64,000 nt of DNA from Streptomyces lydicus (GCF_004125265.1 NZ_RDTE01000003.1:6572001-6636000); one strand, 5' to 3'; positions 54,975-64,000 are shown, numbered from the stretch's first letter. Numbers and translations are program-made. Notes: a model not told the origin generated them from the letters alone.

Positions 54975-56114
54975 TCACGGGCCGCCGTGGCCAGGTCCGG
55001 TCTCGCCTGGTTTGCCCTCGCCCGGTCCGTCCGCGTCCGGCCCGGCTCCTGCCGTGTCCCCCTCCGGGTACAGCGCGGCCATCCGGCGGGCGGCCGAGGC
55101 GAAGCGCTCACGCAGTTCGGGAGGTGCGAGGATGTCGCCCTCCGGGCCGAGCGCCAGCAGCTGGGCGTAGGCGACCTCGGCGGACTCCACGGCGAGTGTC
55201 ACGGTCAGCCGGCTGTGCTCGTCGGGACCGTCCGCGGTCTGCGCCCGCTCGATCGCCTCGCGGGCCGCGGCGCGTTCGGTGACGTACGGCAGTTGGCGGA
55301 CGCCGCGTGGGGAGAGCCGCAGCACCACCTCCTCGCGCAGGATCGACCGGGCGAACTGGGCCGCCCGCTGTGCCCAGAACTCCGGGAGGTCGAAGGAGGC
55401 GTCGCGGGCGAACCGCCCGTCGGTGGTGTCGGTTTTGTCGGTGCGGTCGGCGTCGTCTGCGTCGTTTGCGTCGTCGGTCCCGGAGGTGGCGCCGCTCCCG
55501 GTGGGCGCCACCTCGGTGAACCGGTCGACACGGTAGACGCGGTAGTCGCCCTGTGTACGCGCCGCCAGATACCAGACGCCTGCCTTCAGTACGAGGCCGT
55601 ACGGCTCCAACTCCCGTTCCACCTCGGTGTCCTTGCGGAGGTAGCGGGCGGTGATCCGGCGGTCGTCCCAGACCGCGTCGGCGATCTTGGGGAGCAGGGC
55701 GGGTGTCTCGGGCTCCTGATACCACCCCGGTGCGTCGAGGTGAAAGCGCTGGGCGGCGCCGGTCGCGGCGTCCCGCAGCTCGGGCAGCAGGGCGGCGGAG
55801 ACCTTCAGCCGGGCGGCGGACGCGGCGTCGGCAAGGCCCATCTCGCGCAGGGCGGAGGGCACTCCGGACAGGAAGAGGGCTTCCGCCTCGCTGCGGCCGA
55901 GGCCGGTGAGCCGTGTGCGGTAGCCGCCAATGAGGCGGTAGCCGCCGGCTCGGCCGCGGTCCGCGTATACGGGCACCCCGGCCTCGGAGAGCGAGAGGAC
56001 GTCCCGGGCGACCGTACGCTCGGAGACCTCCAGCTCCCGTGCCAGCTCGGCGGCCGTCATCGATGGTCGTGCCTGCAGCAGTAGCACCATTTTGATCAGG
56101 CGGGCAGCGCGCAT
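54975..56114 (-). CDS. HTH/WYL-domain transcriptional regulator
   Basis: The predicted protein has 379 residues. LIKMVLLLQARPSMTAAELARELEVSERTVARDVLSL is a DeoR-type HTH. RGRAGGYRLIGGYRTRLTGL leads to the WYL domain: GLVLKAGVWYLAARTQGDYRVYRVDRF. A C-terminal WCX-like region ends in a Gly/Asp/Glu tail. An Asp/Thr-rich insert (DDANDADDADRTDKTDTTD) interrupts the middle. WYL regulators sense nucleotides or ssDNA in several systems. ATG 56114 is chosen; upstream open frame is repeat sequence. Confidence 0.85.
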   Translation of the reverse strand: MRAARLIKMVLLLQARPSMTAAELARELEVSERTVARDVLSLSEAGVPVYADRGRAGGYRLIGGYRTRLTGLGRSEAEALFLSGVPSALREMGLADAASAARLKVSAALLPELRDAATGAAQRFHLDAPGWYQEPETPALLPKIADAVWDDRRITARYLRKDTEVERELEPYGLVLKAGVWYLAARTQGDYRVYRVDRFTEVAPTGSGATSGTDDANDADDADRTDKTDTTDGRFARDASFDLPEFWAQRAAQFARSILREEVVLRLSPRGVRQLPYVTERAAAREAIERAQTADGPDEHSRLTVTLAVESAEVAYAQLLALGPEGDILAPPELRERFASAARRMAALYPEGDTAGAGPDADGPGEGKPGETGPGHGGP

Positions 56115-56273
56115 GGGTCCATGATGGGGCGCGTTGGTTGTCTGCGGGTGGGTTGTGGCTGGGCGCGCAGTTCCTCGCGCCCCTTGGGGGCGTTGTTGCC
56201 GCCGGGCCTCGGTGTTGCCGGTTGGGCCGTTGGGGCCGGCGCCTTTGCGGGGTTCGTGGTTGCCGCGGGGGCC

Positions 56274-56382
56274 GGAGGGGACGCCCGGTACCCCGTCCTC
56301 GGCGCGGGCGGATCTGGTACGTGGAGTTGAGTACCCCGGCGTTCGCTCCGGTCCTGCGGGCGGGGCACCGGGCATCCCCTCC
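56274..56382 (+). repeat. Left arm of a 109-bp inverted repeat
   Basis: The arm begins GGAGGGGACGCCCGGTACCC and ends GGGCATCCCCTCC. It is nearly identical, in reverse complement, to the arm at 56878-56986, with a handful of mismatches near the middle. The arms enclose about 495 bp that include the 45-bp tandem repeats. Confidence 0.88.
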
Positions 56383-56592
56383 GGCCTTCGTTCATTCCCG
56401 GCTGTCGGCCGGTGGCACCGTCCGTCACTGACCACAGGCGCAGGCGCGCCGCCTCCGGTCAAGGAACCCCGGGGCGGGTCCAAAGCCAGCAACACCCGGT
56501 GCGGGTCCGCTGAAGAACACCCGGTGCGGGTCGGTGGGATCGGCCGGACGAAGACGGGCGGGGCGGACGACAACCTGTGCGCCCGGTCGGTC

Positions 56593-56773
56593 AGTGCCCT
56601 GCCCAGGGGTGGTGTGGGCGCGGACCTGGTGGTTGCCCAGTGCCCTGCCAAGGGGTGGTGTGGCGCGGCTTGGTGGTTGCCCAGCGCCCTGCCAAGGCCT
56701 AGTCCGGCGCGACCCTGGTGGTTGCCTGGCGCTCTGCCAAGGCCGGGTGTGGCTTGGGCCTGACTGTTGCCCC
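56593..56773. repeat. Four 44-46-bp tandem repeats
   Basis: Units begin at 56593, 56639, 56683 and 56728 and share AGTGCCCTGCCAAGG, then GTGGTGTGG, GCGCGG and TGGTGGTTGCCC with small changes. Degenerate fragments continue to about 56820. Function unknown. Confidence 0.8.
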
Positions 56774-56877
56774 GTTGCCCAGTGTCCTGCCAGTTGCCCA
56801 GCGTCCTGCCAAGGGGTGAGCTCCCGGAGCCGTAACGGTGATGGGTACGGCGGGACGGTCGCCGACGGGCAGCGGTC

Positions 56878-56986
56878 GGAGGGGATGTCCGGTGCCCCGC
56901 CCGCAGGACCGGAGCGAACGCCGGGGTACTCAACTCCATGGACCAGGGCCGCCCGCGCCGAGGACGGGGTACCGGGCGTCCCCTCC
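56878..56986 (-). repeat. Right arm of the 109-bp inverted repeat
   Basis: Reverse complement of the left arm: GGAGGGGATGTCCGGTGCCC at its left edge, TACCGGGCGTCCCCTCC at its right edge on the plus strand. No transposase lies between the arms. Confidence 0.88.
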
Positions 56987-57166
56987 GACCCACCACCCAC
57001 AACGAAACGGCGCCCGGCCCCCAGCCACAGGCACACCCGCACCGACTCCACGCCGCGCAGCGACCACGCCCCCGCCAGCGGCACCGCAGCGCACCGCACC
57101 GCACAGGCATAAAGACAGCCCGGCCCGGCCGTAGTCAGGGCGTGGTTGGCCGGGCCGGTGGTGGGT

Positions 57167-57212
57167 TCCCGTGTGGAGGCCCCGGGCGCGGGAAGGTGGC
57201 CTCCACACGGGA
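57167..57212 (-). terminator. Stem-loop downstream of aceE
   Basis: TCCCGTGTGGAGGCC and its complement GGCCTCCACACGGGA form a 15-bp perfect stem with a 16-nt loop, about 90 bp past the aceE stop on the minus strand. Confidence 0.8.
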
Positions 57213-57301
57213 GTTGGGGTGCCCCGGAGGGCGGGCGGCGCCCGGTGTGGGGCGGGGCCGCCGGCGAGGCAGGGGCCGCGCGCGGTGTGGCGGCCCGTGG
57301 C

Positions 57302-59974
57302 TCACAGGCCGTAGCGCTCCCTGGCCTCCTTGACCGCCTCCGGCTTGACCTGGCCGCGACGGGCGAGGGCGGCGAGCGCCTGGACGACCACCGACTGCGG
57401 GTCGACGCCGAAGTGGCGGCGGGCCGCCTCGCGGGTGTCGGACAGGCCGAAGCCGTCGGTGCCGATGGAGGTCCAGTCCTGCTCGACCCAGGGGGCGATC
57501 TGGTCGGGGACCGCCCGCATCCAGTCGCTCACCGCGACGACCGGGCCGGGGGCGCCGGCCAGCGCACGGGTGATGTACGGGATACGGTCCTCGCCCTCCA
57601 TGCGGGCGGCATCGCACTCCAGGGCGTCGCGGCGCAGCTCCGTCCAGGACGGCGCCGACCAGACGTCCGCCGCCACGCCCCAGTCGTCGGCCAGCAGCTG
57701 CTGCGCCTCCAGGGCCCAGTGGATGGCGGTACCGGACGCGAGGAGCTGCAGCTGCGGGCTGTCGGCCTCGGGCCTGGTGCCCTCGTTGAAGCGGTACAGG
57801 CCCTTGAGGATGCCCTCCTCGACGCCCTCGGGCATGGCCGGCTGGACCTTGGTCTCGTTGTAGACCGTGAGGTAGTAGAAGACGTCCTCGGCGTCGGGGC
57901 CGTACATCCGGCGCAGGCCCTCCTTGACGATCACGGCCACCTCGTAGGCGAAGGCCGGGTCGTAGGAGAGCGCCGCCGGGTTGGTGGAGGCGATCAGGTG
58001 GGAGTGGCCGTCGGCGTGCTGGAGGCCCTCGCCGGTCATCGTGGTGCGGCCGGCGGTGGCGCCGATGACGAAGCCGCGGCCCAACTGGTCGGCCAGCGCC
58101 CAGAACTGGTCGGCGGTGCGCTGCCAGCCGAACATCGAGTAGAAGATGTAGAAGGGGATCATCGGCTCGCCGTGCGTCGCGTAGGACGTCGCGGCGGCGG
58201 TGAAGTCGGCGAGCGAACCGGCCTCGGTGATGCCCTCGTTGAGGATCTGGCCGTCCTTGGCTTCCTTGTACCAGAGCAGCTGATCGCGGTCGACCGGGTC
58301 GTAGGTCGCGCCCTTGGGGGAGTAGAGGCCGGCGGTCGGGAAGAGCGATTCCATGCCGAAGGTGCGGGCCTCGTCGGGGACGATCGGGACCCAGCGCTTG
58401 CCGGTCTCCTTGTCCCGCATCAGGTCCTTGACCAGCCGGACGAACGCCATGGTGGTGGCGATCTCCTGGCTGCCGGAGCCCTTCTTCAAGGCGTCGAAGG
58501 TCTTGTCGGCGGGCATCGGCAGCGGCTTGGCGACGACCTTGCGGGCGGGGGCCGGGCCGTCGAGGGCGGCGCGGCGTTCGCGCAGGTAGACCATCTCGGG
58601 GGAGTCGTCGGCGGGGCGCCAGTACGGCACCCGGTCGCCCTCCAGCGCGCTGTCGGGGATGGGGAGTTCGAGCACGTCACGCATGGTGCGGAACTCCGCC
58701 ATGGTGAGCTTCTTCATCTGGTGGTTGGCGTTGCGGGACTCGAAGCCCGCGCCGAGGGTGTAGCCCTTGACGGTCTGCGCCAGGATGACGGTCGGCGCGC
58801 CCCGGTGCTCGACGGCGGCCTTGTAGGCGGCGTACACCTTGCGCGGCTCGTGGCCGGCGCGGGAGGTCTGGAACAGCTCCAGCAGCTTGGCGTCGGTGAG
58901 GTTGCGGGCCAGGGCCTGCAGGGACTCGTTGGCGCCGAAGAAGTGCTCGCGCAGGTAGGCGGCGTCGCGGGTGGCGTACGTCTGGAACTGCGCGTCGGGG
59001 GTCTCGCCGAGGCGGCGGATCAGCGCGCCGTCGGTGTCGAGCGCGAAGACCTCGTCCCAGGCCTGGCCCCACAGCGACTTGACGACGTTCCAGCCGGCCG
59101 CGCGGAACTGGGCCTCCAGCTCCTGCACGATCTTGAAGTTGGGACGGACCGGGCCGTCGAGGCGCTGGAGGTTGCAGTTGATGACGAAGGTCAGGTTGTC
59201 CAGGCCCTCGCGGCCCGCGAGGGCCAGTGCGGCGGTCGACTCGGGCTCGTCCATCTCGCCGTCGCCCAGGAACGCCCAGACGTGGGAGTGGGCGGTGTCC
59301 TTGATGCCGCGGTGCTCCAGGTAGCGGTTGAAGCGCGCCTGGTAGATGGCGGAGAGCGGGCCCAGGCCCATGGAGACGGTGGGGAACTCCCACAGCCAGG
59401 GCAGCCGCCGCGGGTGCGGGTAGGAGGGCAGGCCCTCGCCGCCGGCCTCCTGGCGGAAGTGGTCGAGGTGGTCCTCGGTGAGGCGGCCTTCGAGGAAGGC
59501 GCGGGCGTAGACGCCGGGGGAGGCATGGCCCTGGATGTAGAGCTGGTCGCCGCTGCCGTCCCCCTCCTTGCCGCGGAAGAAGTGCTGGAAGCCGGTCTCG
59601 TAGAGCCAGGCGGCGGAGGCGAAGGTGGCGATGTGGCCGCCGAGGCCCAGCGCGGAGCCGCGGGTCACCATCGCGGCGGCGTTCCAGCGGTTCCAGGCCG
59701 TGATCCGGGCCTCCATCGCCTCGTCGCCGGGGAAGGCGGGTTCGGCGGAGGTCGGGATGGTGTTGACGTAGTCCGTCTCCAGGAGGGACGGCAGGGCGGT
59801 GCCTTCGGTGCGCGCGGTGTGCTCCAGGGCGCGGCGCATCAGGTACGCGGCGCGCTGGGGGCCCGCTGCCTCGGTGACGGCGTCAAGCGACTCGCGCCAC
59901 TCGGCGGTCTCCTCGGGGTCGCGGTCCGGGAGCTGGTCGAGCTGGCTGTACGGCAGGCGCACGGGATCGGGCAT
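57302..59974 (-). CDS. aceE: Pyruvate dehydrogenase E1, homodimeric type
   Basis: The predicted protein has 890 residues, normal for AceE. The thiamine diphosphate motif is FLGDGEMDEPES...TFVINCNLQRLDGPVRPN. GHIATFASAAWLYETGFQHFFRG, QGHASPGVYARAFLEGRL, and GYTLGAGFESRNANHQMKKL match the E1 alpha half. FYIFYSMFGWQRTADQFWALADQLGRGFVIGATAGRTTMTGEGLQHADGHS matches the transketolase-like beta half. It decarboxylates pyruvate and acetylates the E2 lipoyl arm. It has no E2 next to it; lpd and an E2 of the 2-oxoglutarate type are nearby. A palindrome 145 bp upstream and the GntR gene suggest local control. Confidence 0.95.
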   Translation of the reverse strand: MPDPVRLPYSQLDQLPDRDPEETAEWRESLDAVTEAAGPQRAAYLMRRALEHTARTEGTALPSLLETDYVNTIPTSAEPAFPGDEAMEARITAWNRWNAAAMVTRGSALGLGGHIATFASAAWLYETGFQHFFRGKEGDGSGDQLYIQGHASPGVYARAFLEGRLTEDHLDHFRQEAGGEGLPSYPHPRRLPWLWEFPTVSMGLGPLSAIYQARFNRYLEHRGIKDTAHSHVWAFLGDGEMDEPESTAALALAGREGLDNLTFVINCNLQRLDGPVRPNFKIVQELEAQFRAAGWNVVKSLWGQAWDEVFALDTDGALIRRLGETPDAQFQTYATRDAAYLREHFFGANESLQALARNLTDAKLLELFQTSRAGHEPRKVYAAYKAAVEHRGAPTVILAQTVKGYTLGAGFESRNANHQMKKLTMAEFRTMRDVLELPIPDSALEGDRVPYWRPADDSPEMVYLRERRAALDGPAPARKVVAKPLPMPADKTFDALKKGSGSQEIATTMAFVRLVKDLMRDKETGKRWVPIVPDEARTFGMESLFPTAGLYSPKGATYDPVDRDQLLWYKEAKDGQILNEGITEAGSLADFTAAATSYATHGEPMIPFYIFYSMFGWQRTADQFWALADQLGRGFVIGATAGRTTMTGEGLQHADGHSHLIASTNPAALSYDPAFAYEVAVIVKEGLRRMYGPDAEDVFYYLTVYNETKVQPAMPEGVEEGILKGLYRFNEGTRPEADSPQLQLLASGTAIHWALEAQQLLADDWGVAADVWSAPSWTELRRDALECDAARMEGEDRIPYITRALAGAPGPVVAVSDWMRAVPDQIAPWVEQDWTSIGTDGFGLSDTREAARRHFGVDPQSVVVQALAALARRGQVKPEAVKEARERYGL

Positions 59975-60118
59975 GGGTGGCCCCTTTCCGGACGGGAGAT
60001 AGCTCGGGGGTGCCGTCGTGACCGGCCGCGTCCTTCAGGGTGGACGGCGGCCTTGACGACACCCCCTACGAGTTCGGCAGGCAGGGTTGTCGCGCCCCGA
60101 CGGAAGACGATACGCCTC

Positions 60119-60135
60119 TGATCGATGATCGATCA
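60119..60135. promoter_or_regulatory. Palindromic operator upstream of aceE
   Basis: TGATCGAT, G, ATCGATCA: an 8-bp perfect inverted repeat about 145 bp upstream of the aceE ATG. The adjacent GntR/FCD regulator is the obvious candidate ligand. The rest of 59975-60237 shows no other motif. Confidence 0.6.
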
Positions 60136-60237
60136 ACGCTCTCCGGACGAATAACCGCAGGTCGGCACGGGGTGCCGCAATTTTGGGCACCGCGTGCCAG
60201 CCGGGAGAGGGGACCGCCGGCCCCGTCCGAGTCCTTC

Positions 60238-60861
60238 TCAGACCCGAGGTGCGCAGCTCAGGACGTGTGACTTGAGCAAGGCGCCGATCTTCGGGTCGCG
60301 CCGCCGGAACGCGTCCACGATCTCCTGGTGGTCCTGGGCGTGCGAACGCGGCTCCGGGCTGAACCAGCGGATCGACAGCGTCGTCCAGACCTCGATGCCC
60401 AGCGACTCCCAGGTGTGCAGCAGGACGGCGTTCCCGGCCGCCTGCACGATCTCCCGGTGGAAGGCCACGGTGTGCCGCACCTGCGCCTCGCCGTCACCGG
60501 CCAGGTCCGCCGCGCGCAGCGCCGCCACCTCGTGCTCCAGCGCCACGGTGTCCTCGGCCAGCCGCCCCGCGGCCAGTTCGGCGGCCACCTGCTCCAGGCC
60601 GGCCCGCACCGGGTAGCTCTCCTTGAGGTCGTCCGCGGTCAGATTCCGTACCCGTACGCCCTTGTTGGGTGCCGACTCGATCAGCTGCAGCGATTCCAGC
60701 TCCCGCAGCGCCTCCCGTACGGGCGTCTGGCTGACCTCCAGCTCCACCGCGATCCGCCGCTCCACGATCCGCTCGCCCGGCTGCCAGCGGCCGCTGACGA
60801 TCCCCTCGAGGATGTGCTCGCGGATCTGCTCGCGCAGCGAATGGACGACGGGCGGGGTCAT
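60238..60861 (-). CDS. GntR-family regulator with FCD domain
   Basis: The predicted protein has 207 residues. SLREQIREHILEGIVSGRWQPGERIVERRIAVELEVSQTPVREALRELESLQLIES is the GntR winged helix. The helical FCD domain follows (LKESYPVRAGLEQVAAELAAG, HREIVQAAGNAVLLHTWESL, QDHQEIVDAFRRRDPKIGALLKSHV) with His residues able to bind a metal. It lies between sucB and aceE on the same strand, so it plausibly senses a carboxylate and controls aceE, like PdhR. ATG 60861 has AAGGAG upstream. Confidence 0.9.
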   Translation of the reverse strand: MTPPVVHSLREQIREHILEGIVSGRWQPGERIVERRIAVELEVSQTPVREALRELESLQLIESAPNKGVRVRNLTADDLKESYPVRAGLEQVAAELAAGRLAEDTVALEHEVAALRAADLAGDGEAQVRHTVAFHREIVQAAGNAVLLHTWESLGIEVWTTLSIRWFSPEPRSHAQDHQEIVDAFRRRDPKIGALLKSHVLSCAPRV

Positions 60862-60950
60862 GAGGTGCTCCTTCAGAGCGCGTGGTGACGAGGGGGCCAT
60901 TATCCGGGACGGGCGGAAGGGCCCGGGCGAAAGTGCTCAGGACGCGCAAA

Positions 60951-60988
60951 GGGGCCGGCCCCGGCTCGTACGAACCGGGGCCGACCCC
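60951..60988 (-). terminator. Stem-loop downstream of sucB
   Basis: GGGGCCGGCCCCGG and CCGGGGCCGACCCC pair with one mismatch around a 10-nt loop, 32 bp after the sucB stop on the minus strand. Confidence 0.78.
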
Positions 60989-61019
60989 TGCTTGCACACC
61001 TATGGCGTGACTGCCGGAA

Positions 61020-62789
61020 TCAGAGACCGATCTCGGTCTCGAACTCGGCGGCCTCCAGGATCTGCTTGACCGTGGTCAGGTAACGGGCGGCGTCCGCGCC
61101 GTCCACCAGACGGTGGTCGTAGGAGAGCGCCAGGTAGGTCATGTCGCGCACCGCGATGGTCTCGCCGAGGTCCGGGTGGTTGATGACCACCGGGCGCTTG
61201 ACGGTCGCACCGATGCCCAGGATGCCGACCTGGTTCGGGGGCACGATGACGGTGTCGAACAGGGCGCCGCGCGAACCGGTGTTGCTGATGGTGAAGGTCG
61301 CACCGGACAGCTCGTCCGGCGTGATCTTGTTCGCGCGGACCTTGCCCGCCAGGTCCGCCGTCTTGCGGGCGATACCGGCGATGTTGAGGTCACCGGCGTC
61401 CTTGATGACCGGGGTCATCAGGCCCTTCTCCGCGTCCACCGCGATACCGACGTTCTCGGTGTCGAAGTAGGTGATGGTGCCCTCGTCCTCGTTGATCCGG
61501 GCGTTGACGACCGGGTGGGCCTTCAGCGCCTGGACCGCGGCCTTGACGAAGAACGGCATCGGGGAGAGCTTGACGCCCTCACGCTGCGCGAACGCGTCCT
61601 TGGCCTTGTTGCGCATCCGCATGATCGCGGTGATGTCCACCTCGACCACGGTGGTCAGCTGCGCCTGGCCGTGCAGGGCCTTCATCATGTTGTCGCCGAT
61701 GACCTTGCGCATCCGCGGCATCTTGACGGTCTGGCCGCGCAGCGGGGACGCCTCGATGACCGGGGCCTTGGAGGCGGCCGGGGCGGCGGCCGGAGCCGGG
61801 GCTGCGGCCTTGGCGGCCTCGGCGGCTGCGGTGACGTCCTGCTTGCGGATGCGGCCACCGACACCGGTGCCCTTGACCGTGGACAGGTCGACGCCGTTCT
61901 CCGCGGCGAGCTTGCGCACCAGCGGGGTGACGTAGGCGCCGTCGCCCTCACCGGCGGCCGCGGGGGCCGGGGCGGGGGCAGCGGCCGGCTGGGGGGCCGG
62001 AGCCGGCGCGGCCGGAGCCGGGGCGGCAGCGGCCGGAGCGGGAGCCGGGGCCGGCGCGGTGGCCGGTGCCGGGGTGGGCTCCGGAGCGGCGGCCGGGGCC
62101 GGCGCGGCCGGAGCCGGGGCGGCGGCCGGAGCGGCACCTGCGGCACCGATGACGGCGAGCTTGGCGCCGACCTCGGCCGTCTCGTCCTCACCGACGACGA
62201 TCTCCAGCAGGGTGCCGGACGCCGGGGCGGGGATCTCGGTGTCGACCTTGTCGGTCGAGACCTCCAGCAGCGGCTCGTCGGCCTGGACCTCCTCGCCGAC
62301 CTCCTTCAGCCAGCGGGTGACGGTGCCCTCGGTGACGCTCTCGCCGAGCGCGGGGAGGAGAACTTCAGTGCCGGAGGCTCCAGCGGAGCCGGTGCTTGCA
62401 CCGGGGGTGCCCTCGGCGCCGCCCGCGGGGGCAGCGGCGGGGGCGGGGGCCTCGGCGGCCGGAGCCGGCTCGGGCTGCGGCTCGGCCGCGGGGGCCTCGG
62501 CGGCGGGCGCCTCGGCGGCGGCCGGGGCCGCCTCGGCCGCGGGCGCACCGCTGCCGTCGTCGATGAGGGCCAGCTCGGCGCCGACCTCCACGGTCTCGTC
62601 CTCGGCCACCTTGATGGCGGACAGGACACCGGACGCCGGGGCGGGGATCTCGGTGTCGACCTTGTCGGTCGACACCTCGAGCAGCGGCTCGTCGGCCTCG
62701 ACGCGCTCACCCTCGGCCTTGAGCCAGCGAGTGACGGTGCCCTCGGTGACGCTCTCGCCGAGCGCCGGCAGGGTTACGGAAACCGCCAT
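61020..62789 (-). CDS. sucB: Dihydrolipoamide acyltransferase (2-oxoacid dehydrogenase E2)
   Basis: The predicted protein has 589 residues. Two lipoyl domains carry [18 protein letters not shown] (Lys in TDKVDTE), at about residues 1-77 and 143-222. Ala/Pro/Glu-rich linkers separate them. The peripheral subunit-binding domain is [34 protein letters not shown]. The catalytic core has [16 protein letters not shown] with the active His. The substrate is most likely succinyl, 2-oxoglutarate complex, as commonly annotated, but an acetyl role with AceE cannot be excluded. It is the second gene after lpd (56-nt gap). Lipoyl groups would come from LipB/LipA. Confidence 0.92.
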   Translation of the reverse strand: MAVSVTLPALGESVTEGTVTRWLKAEGERVEADEPLLEVSTDKVDTEIPAPASGVLSAIKVAEDETVEVGAELALIDDGSGAPAAEAAPAAAEAPAAEAPAAEPQPEPAPAAEAPAPAAAPAGGAEGTPGASTGSAGASGTEVLLPALGESVTEGTVTRWLKEVGEEVQADEPLLEVSTDKVDTEIPAPASGTLLEIVVGEDETAEVGAKLAVIGAAGAAPAAAPAPAAPAPAAAPEPTPAPATAPAPAPAPAAAAPAPAAPAPAPQPAAAPAPAPAAAGEGDGAYVTPLVRKLAAENGVDLSTVKGTGVGGRIRKQDVTAAAEAAKAAAPAPAAAPAASKAPVIEASPLRGQTVKMPRMRKVIGDNMMKALHGQAQLTTVVEVDITAIMRMRNKAKDAFAQREGVKLSPMPFFVKAAVQALKAHPVVNARINEDEGTITYFDTENVGIAVDAEKGLMTPVIKDAGDLNIAGIARKTADLAGKVRANKITPDELSGATFTISNTGSRGALFDTVIVPPNQVGILGIGATVKRPVVINHPDLGETIAVRDMTYLALSYDHRLVDGADAARYLTTVKQILEAAEFETEIGL

Positions 62790-62845
62790 GGTTTCAGTTG
62801 CTCCTTACAAGTGTGGTGCGGATGTGGTCGCGCCCGGGACTGGGG

Positions 62846-64000
62846 TCAGTCGTGGGAGTGGAGAGGCTTGCCGGCCAGGGCCAGGTGGGCCTCGCCGAGG
62901 GCCTCGTTCTGCGTCGGGTGCGCGTGGATGAGCTGCGCAACCTCGGCCGGCAGGGCCTCCCAGTTGTAGACCAGCTGGGCCTCACCGACCTGCTCGCCCA
63001 TACGGTCACCGACCATGTGGACGCCGACCACGGCACCGTCCTTGACCTGGACGAGCTTGATCTCGCCCGTGGTCTTCAGGATCTTGCTCTTGCCGTTGCC
63101 CGCGAGGTTGTACTTGAGAGCGACGACCTTGTCGGCGCCGTACAGCTCCTTGGCCTTGGCCTCGGTGATGCCCACCGAAGCGACCTCGGGGTGGCAGTAC
63201 GTGACGCGCGGCACGCCGTCGTAGTCGATCGGCACGGTCTTCTGACCGGCCAGCCGCTCCGCCACCAGCATGCCCTCGGCGAAGCCGACGTGGGCGAGCT
63301 GGAGGGTGGGAACGAGGTCACCGACGGCCGAGATGGTCGGCACGTTGGTCTGCATGTACTCGTCGACGAGGACGTAGCCGCGGTCCATCGCGACGCCCTG
63401 CTCCTCGTAGCCCAGGCCCGCCGAGACCGGCCCGCGGCCGATCGCGACCAGCAGCACCTCGGCCTCGAAGGTCTTGCCGTCGGCGAGGGTGACCTTCACG
63501 CCGTCGGCGGTGTACTCGGCCTTGTCGAAGAAGGTGCCGAGGTTGAACTTGATGCCGCGCTTGCGGAAGGCCCGCTCCAGCAGCTTGGAGCTGTTCTCGT
63601 CCTCGACCGGGACGAGGTGCTTGAGGCCCTCGACGATGGTCACGTCGGTGCCGAAGGACTTCCACGCGGAGGCGAACTCGACGCCGATGACGCCGCCGCC
63701 CAGCACGATCGCGGACTTCGGCACGCGGTCCAGCGTGAGCGCGTGGTCCGAGGAGATGATGCGGTTGCCGTCGATCTCCAGGCCCGGCAGCGACTTCGGC
63801 ACGGAGCCGGTCGCCAGCAGGACGTGGCGGCCCTGGACACGCTGGCCGTTCACATCGACGGAGGTCGGGGAGGACAGCCGGCCCTCGCCCTCGATGTAGG
63901 TCACCTTGCGAGAGGCGATCAGGCCCTGCAGGCCCTTGTACAGGCCCGAGATGACCTCGTCCTTGTACTTGTGGACCGCCTTGATGTCGATGCCCTCGAA
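62846..64000 (-). CDS. lpd: Dihydrolipoamide dehydrogenase, N-terminus cut by window edge
   Basis: The visible 384 residues run FEGIDIKAVHKYKDEVISGL... to the C-terminus. HVLLATGSVPKSLPGLEIDG, SAIVLGGGVIGVEFASAWKSFG (NAD-binding), TISAVGDLVPTLQLAHVGFAEG and IHAHPTQNEALGEA (His-Glu of the dimer interface) define E3. The N-terminal FAD domain with the redox disulfide is beyond position 64000. It reoxidises dihydrolipoyl groups on SucB and related E2 subunits. It is the first gene of the lpd-sucB operon. Confidence 0.95.
   Translation of the reverse strand, partial: FEGIDIKAVHKYKDEVISGLYKGLQGLIASRKVTYIEGEGRLSSPTSVDVNGQRVQGRHVLLATGSVPKSLPGLEIDGNRIISSDHALTLDRVPKSAIVLGGGVIGVEFASAWKSFGTDVTIVEGLKHLVPVEDENSSKLLERAFRKRGIKFNLGTFFDKAEYTADGVKVTLADGKTFEAEVLLVAIGRGPVSAGLGYEEQGVAMDRGYVLVDEYMQTNVPTISAVGDLVPTLQLAHVGFAEGMLVAERLAGQKTVPIDYDGVPRVTYCHPEVASVGITEAKAKELYGADKVVALKYNLAGNGKSKILKTTGEIKLVQVKDGAVVGVHMVGDRMGEQVGEAQLVYNWEALPAEVAQLIHAHPTQNEALGEAHLALAGKPLHSHD

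Larger units (their letters stand above)
56115..57301. other. 1.2-kb gene-free repeat island
   Basis: Between the WYL gene and aceE no credible gene was found. The island contains a 109-bp inverted repeat pair, about four 45-bp tandem repeats, and a terminator next to aceE. Open frames on both strands here are low-complexity and follow the repeats, not codon bias. Confidence 0.65.

Noticed and set aside
56274-56986. Insertion sequence bounded by 109-bp inverted repeats
   Set aside because: No transposase-like reading frame or target duplication is visible; kept as a repeat structure only.
56115-57110. Extension of the WYL regulator to 711 codons
   Set aside because: Sequence is repeat-derived (LGRALGNHQ-like translation) and lacks a start near the HTH.

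Overview
The window is a high-GC actinobacterial chromosome segment, almost certainly Streptomyces. The signs are strong G/C bias at third codon positions, GTG starts, GTGA/ATGA start-stop overlaps, DUF397/DUF5753 regulator pairs, an NsdA-like TPR regulator, a DUF4191 protein, and the order pulA - glnII - glnA - lipA/lipB - aceE - sucB/lpd. From memory that order matches the S. coelicolor core region around SCO2226 to SCO2180. No tRNA, rRNA, transposase, integrase or CRISPR array was seen.

Layout. 0-5.4 kb holds a DUF397/XRE pair, a HATPase-type protein, and a two-gene operon of a STAND-like NTPase and an APH-type kinase. 5.5-11.6 kb holds a secreted pullulanase and a GNAT gene. Between them sits a PhzS-like monooxygenase/MarR pair with a shared palindromic operator; three copies of an intergenic repeat and a relic of a pullulanase 3' end mark the boundaries of this stretch. 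11.6-16.5 kb holds a translationally coupled pair of unknown membrane proteins, a lipoprotein, and a sigma-factor-like membrane fusion protein. 16.6-23.3 kb holds DUF397, a TAT-exported GH89 glycosidase, and an overlapping OlsB-like/PlsC-like/DedA lipid operon. 23.3-31.5 kb holds an orphan winged-helix regulator with a small Cys-Cys ORF upstream, a rhomboid-like protein, glnII with GlnR boxes, a Gfo/Idh oxidoreductase, an acyl-CoA ligase-like enzyme and PadR. 31.5-36.9 kb holds fadH behind a palindrome, then a HalD-like 2OG/Fe(II) oxygenase followed by a carnitine acyltransferase-family protein. 36.9-40.8 kb holds an Fpg/Nei glycosylase and an accessory patch with an aminotransferase 3' relic, NUDIX, an HTH-like fragment and a protein with an internally duplicated unknown domain. 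40.8-48.3 kb is core: glnA with four GlnR half-sites, RDD, DUF4191, lipA, lipB and an NsdA-like regulator. 48.3-57.3 kb holds a FAD oxidoreductase, a TIGR01777 epimerase, DUF4240, the second sigma-like membrane fusion, an SDR, a WYL regulator and a gene-free repeat island. 57.3-64.0 kb is aceE, a GntR/FCD regulator, sucB and lpd.

How the genes work together. LipB and LipA make and insert the lipoyl cofactor carried by SucB, which Lpd reoxidises; AceE feeds the same class of 2-oxoacid dehydrogenase complexes. glnII and glnA are the two glutamine synthetases and both carry GlnR-type box arrays. The most interesting unexplained items are the two paralogous ECF-sigma-like/membrane-sensor fusions, 35 kb apart, with a near-identical 25-bp upstream element, and the HalD-like oxygenase/carnitine acyltransferase pair, which may be an undescribed carnitine-like pathway. 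All functions are read from sequence motifs by eye; no database search was run.
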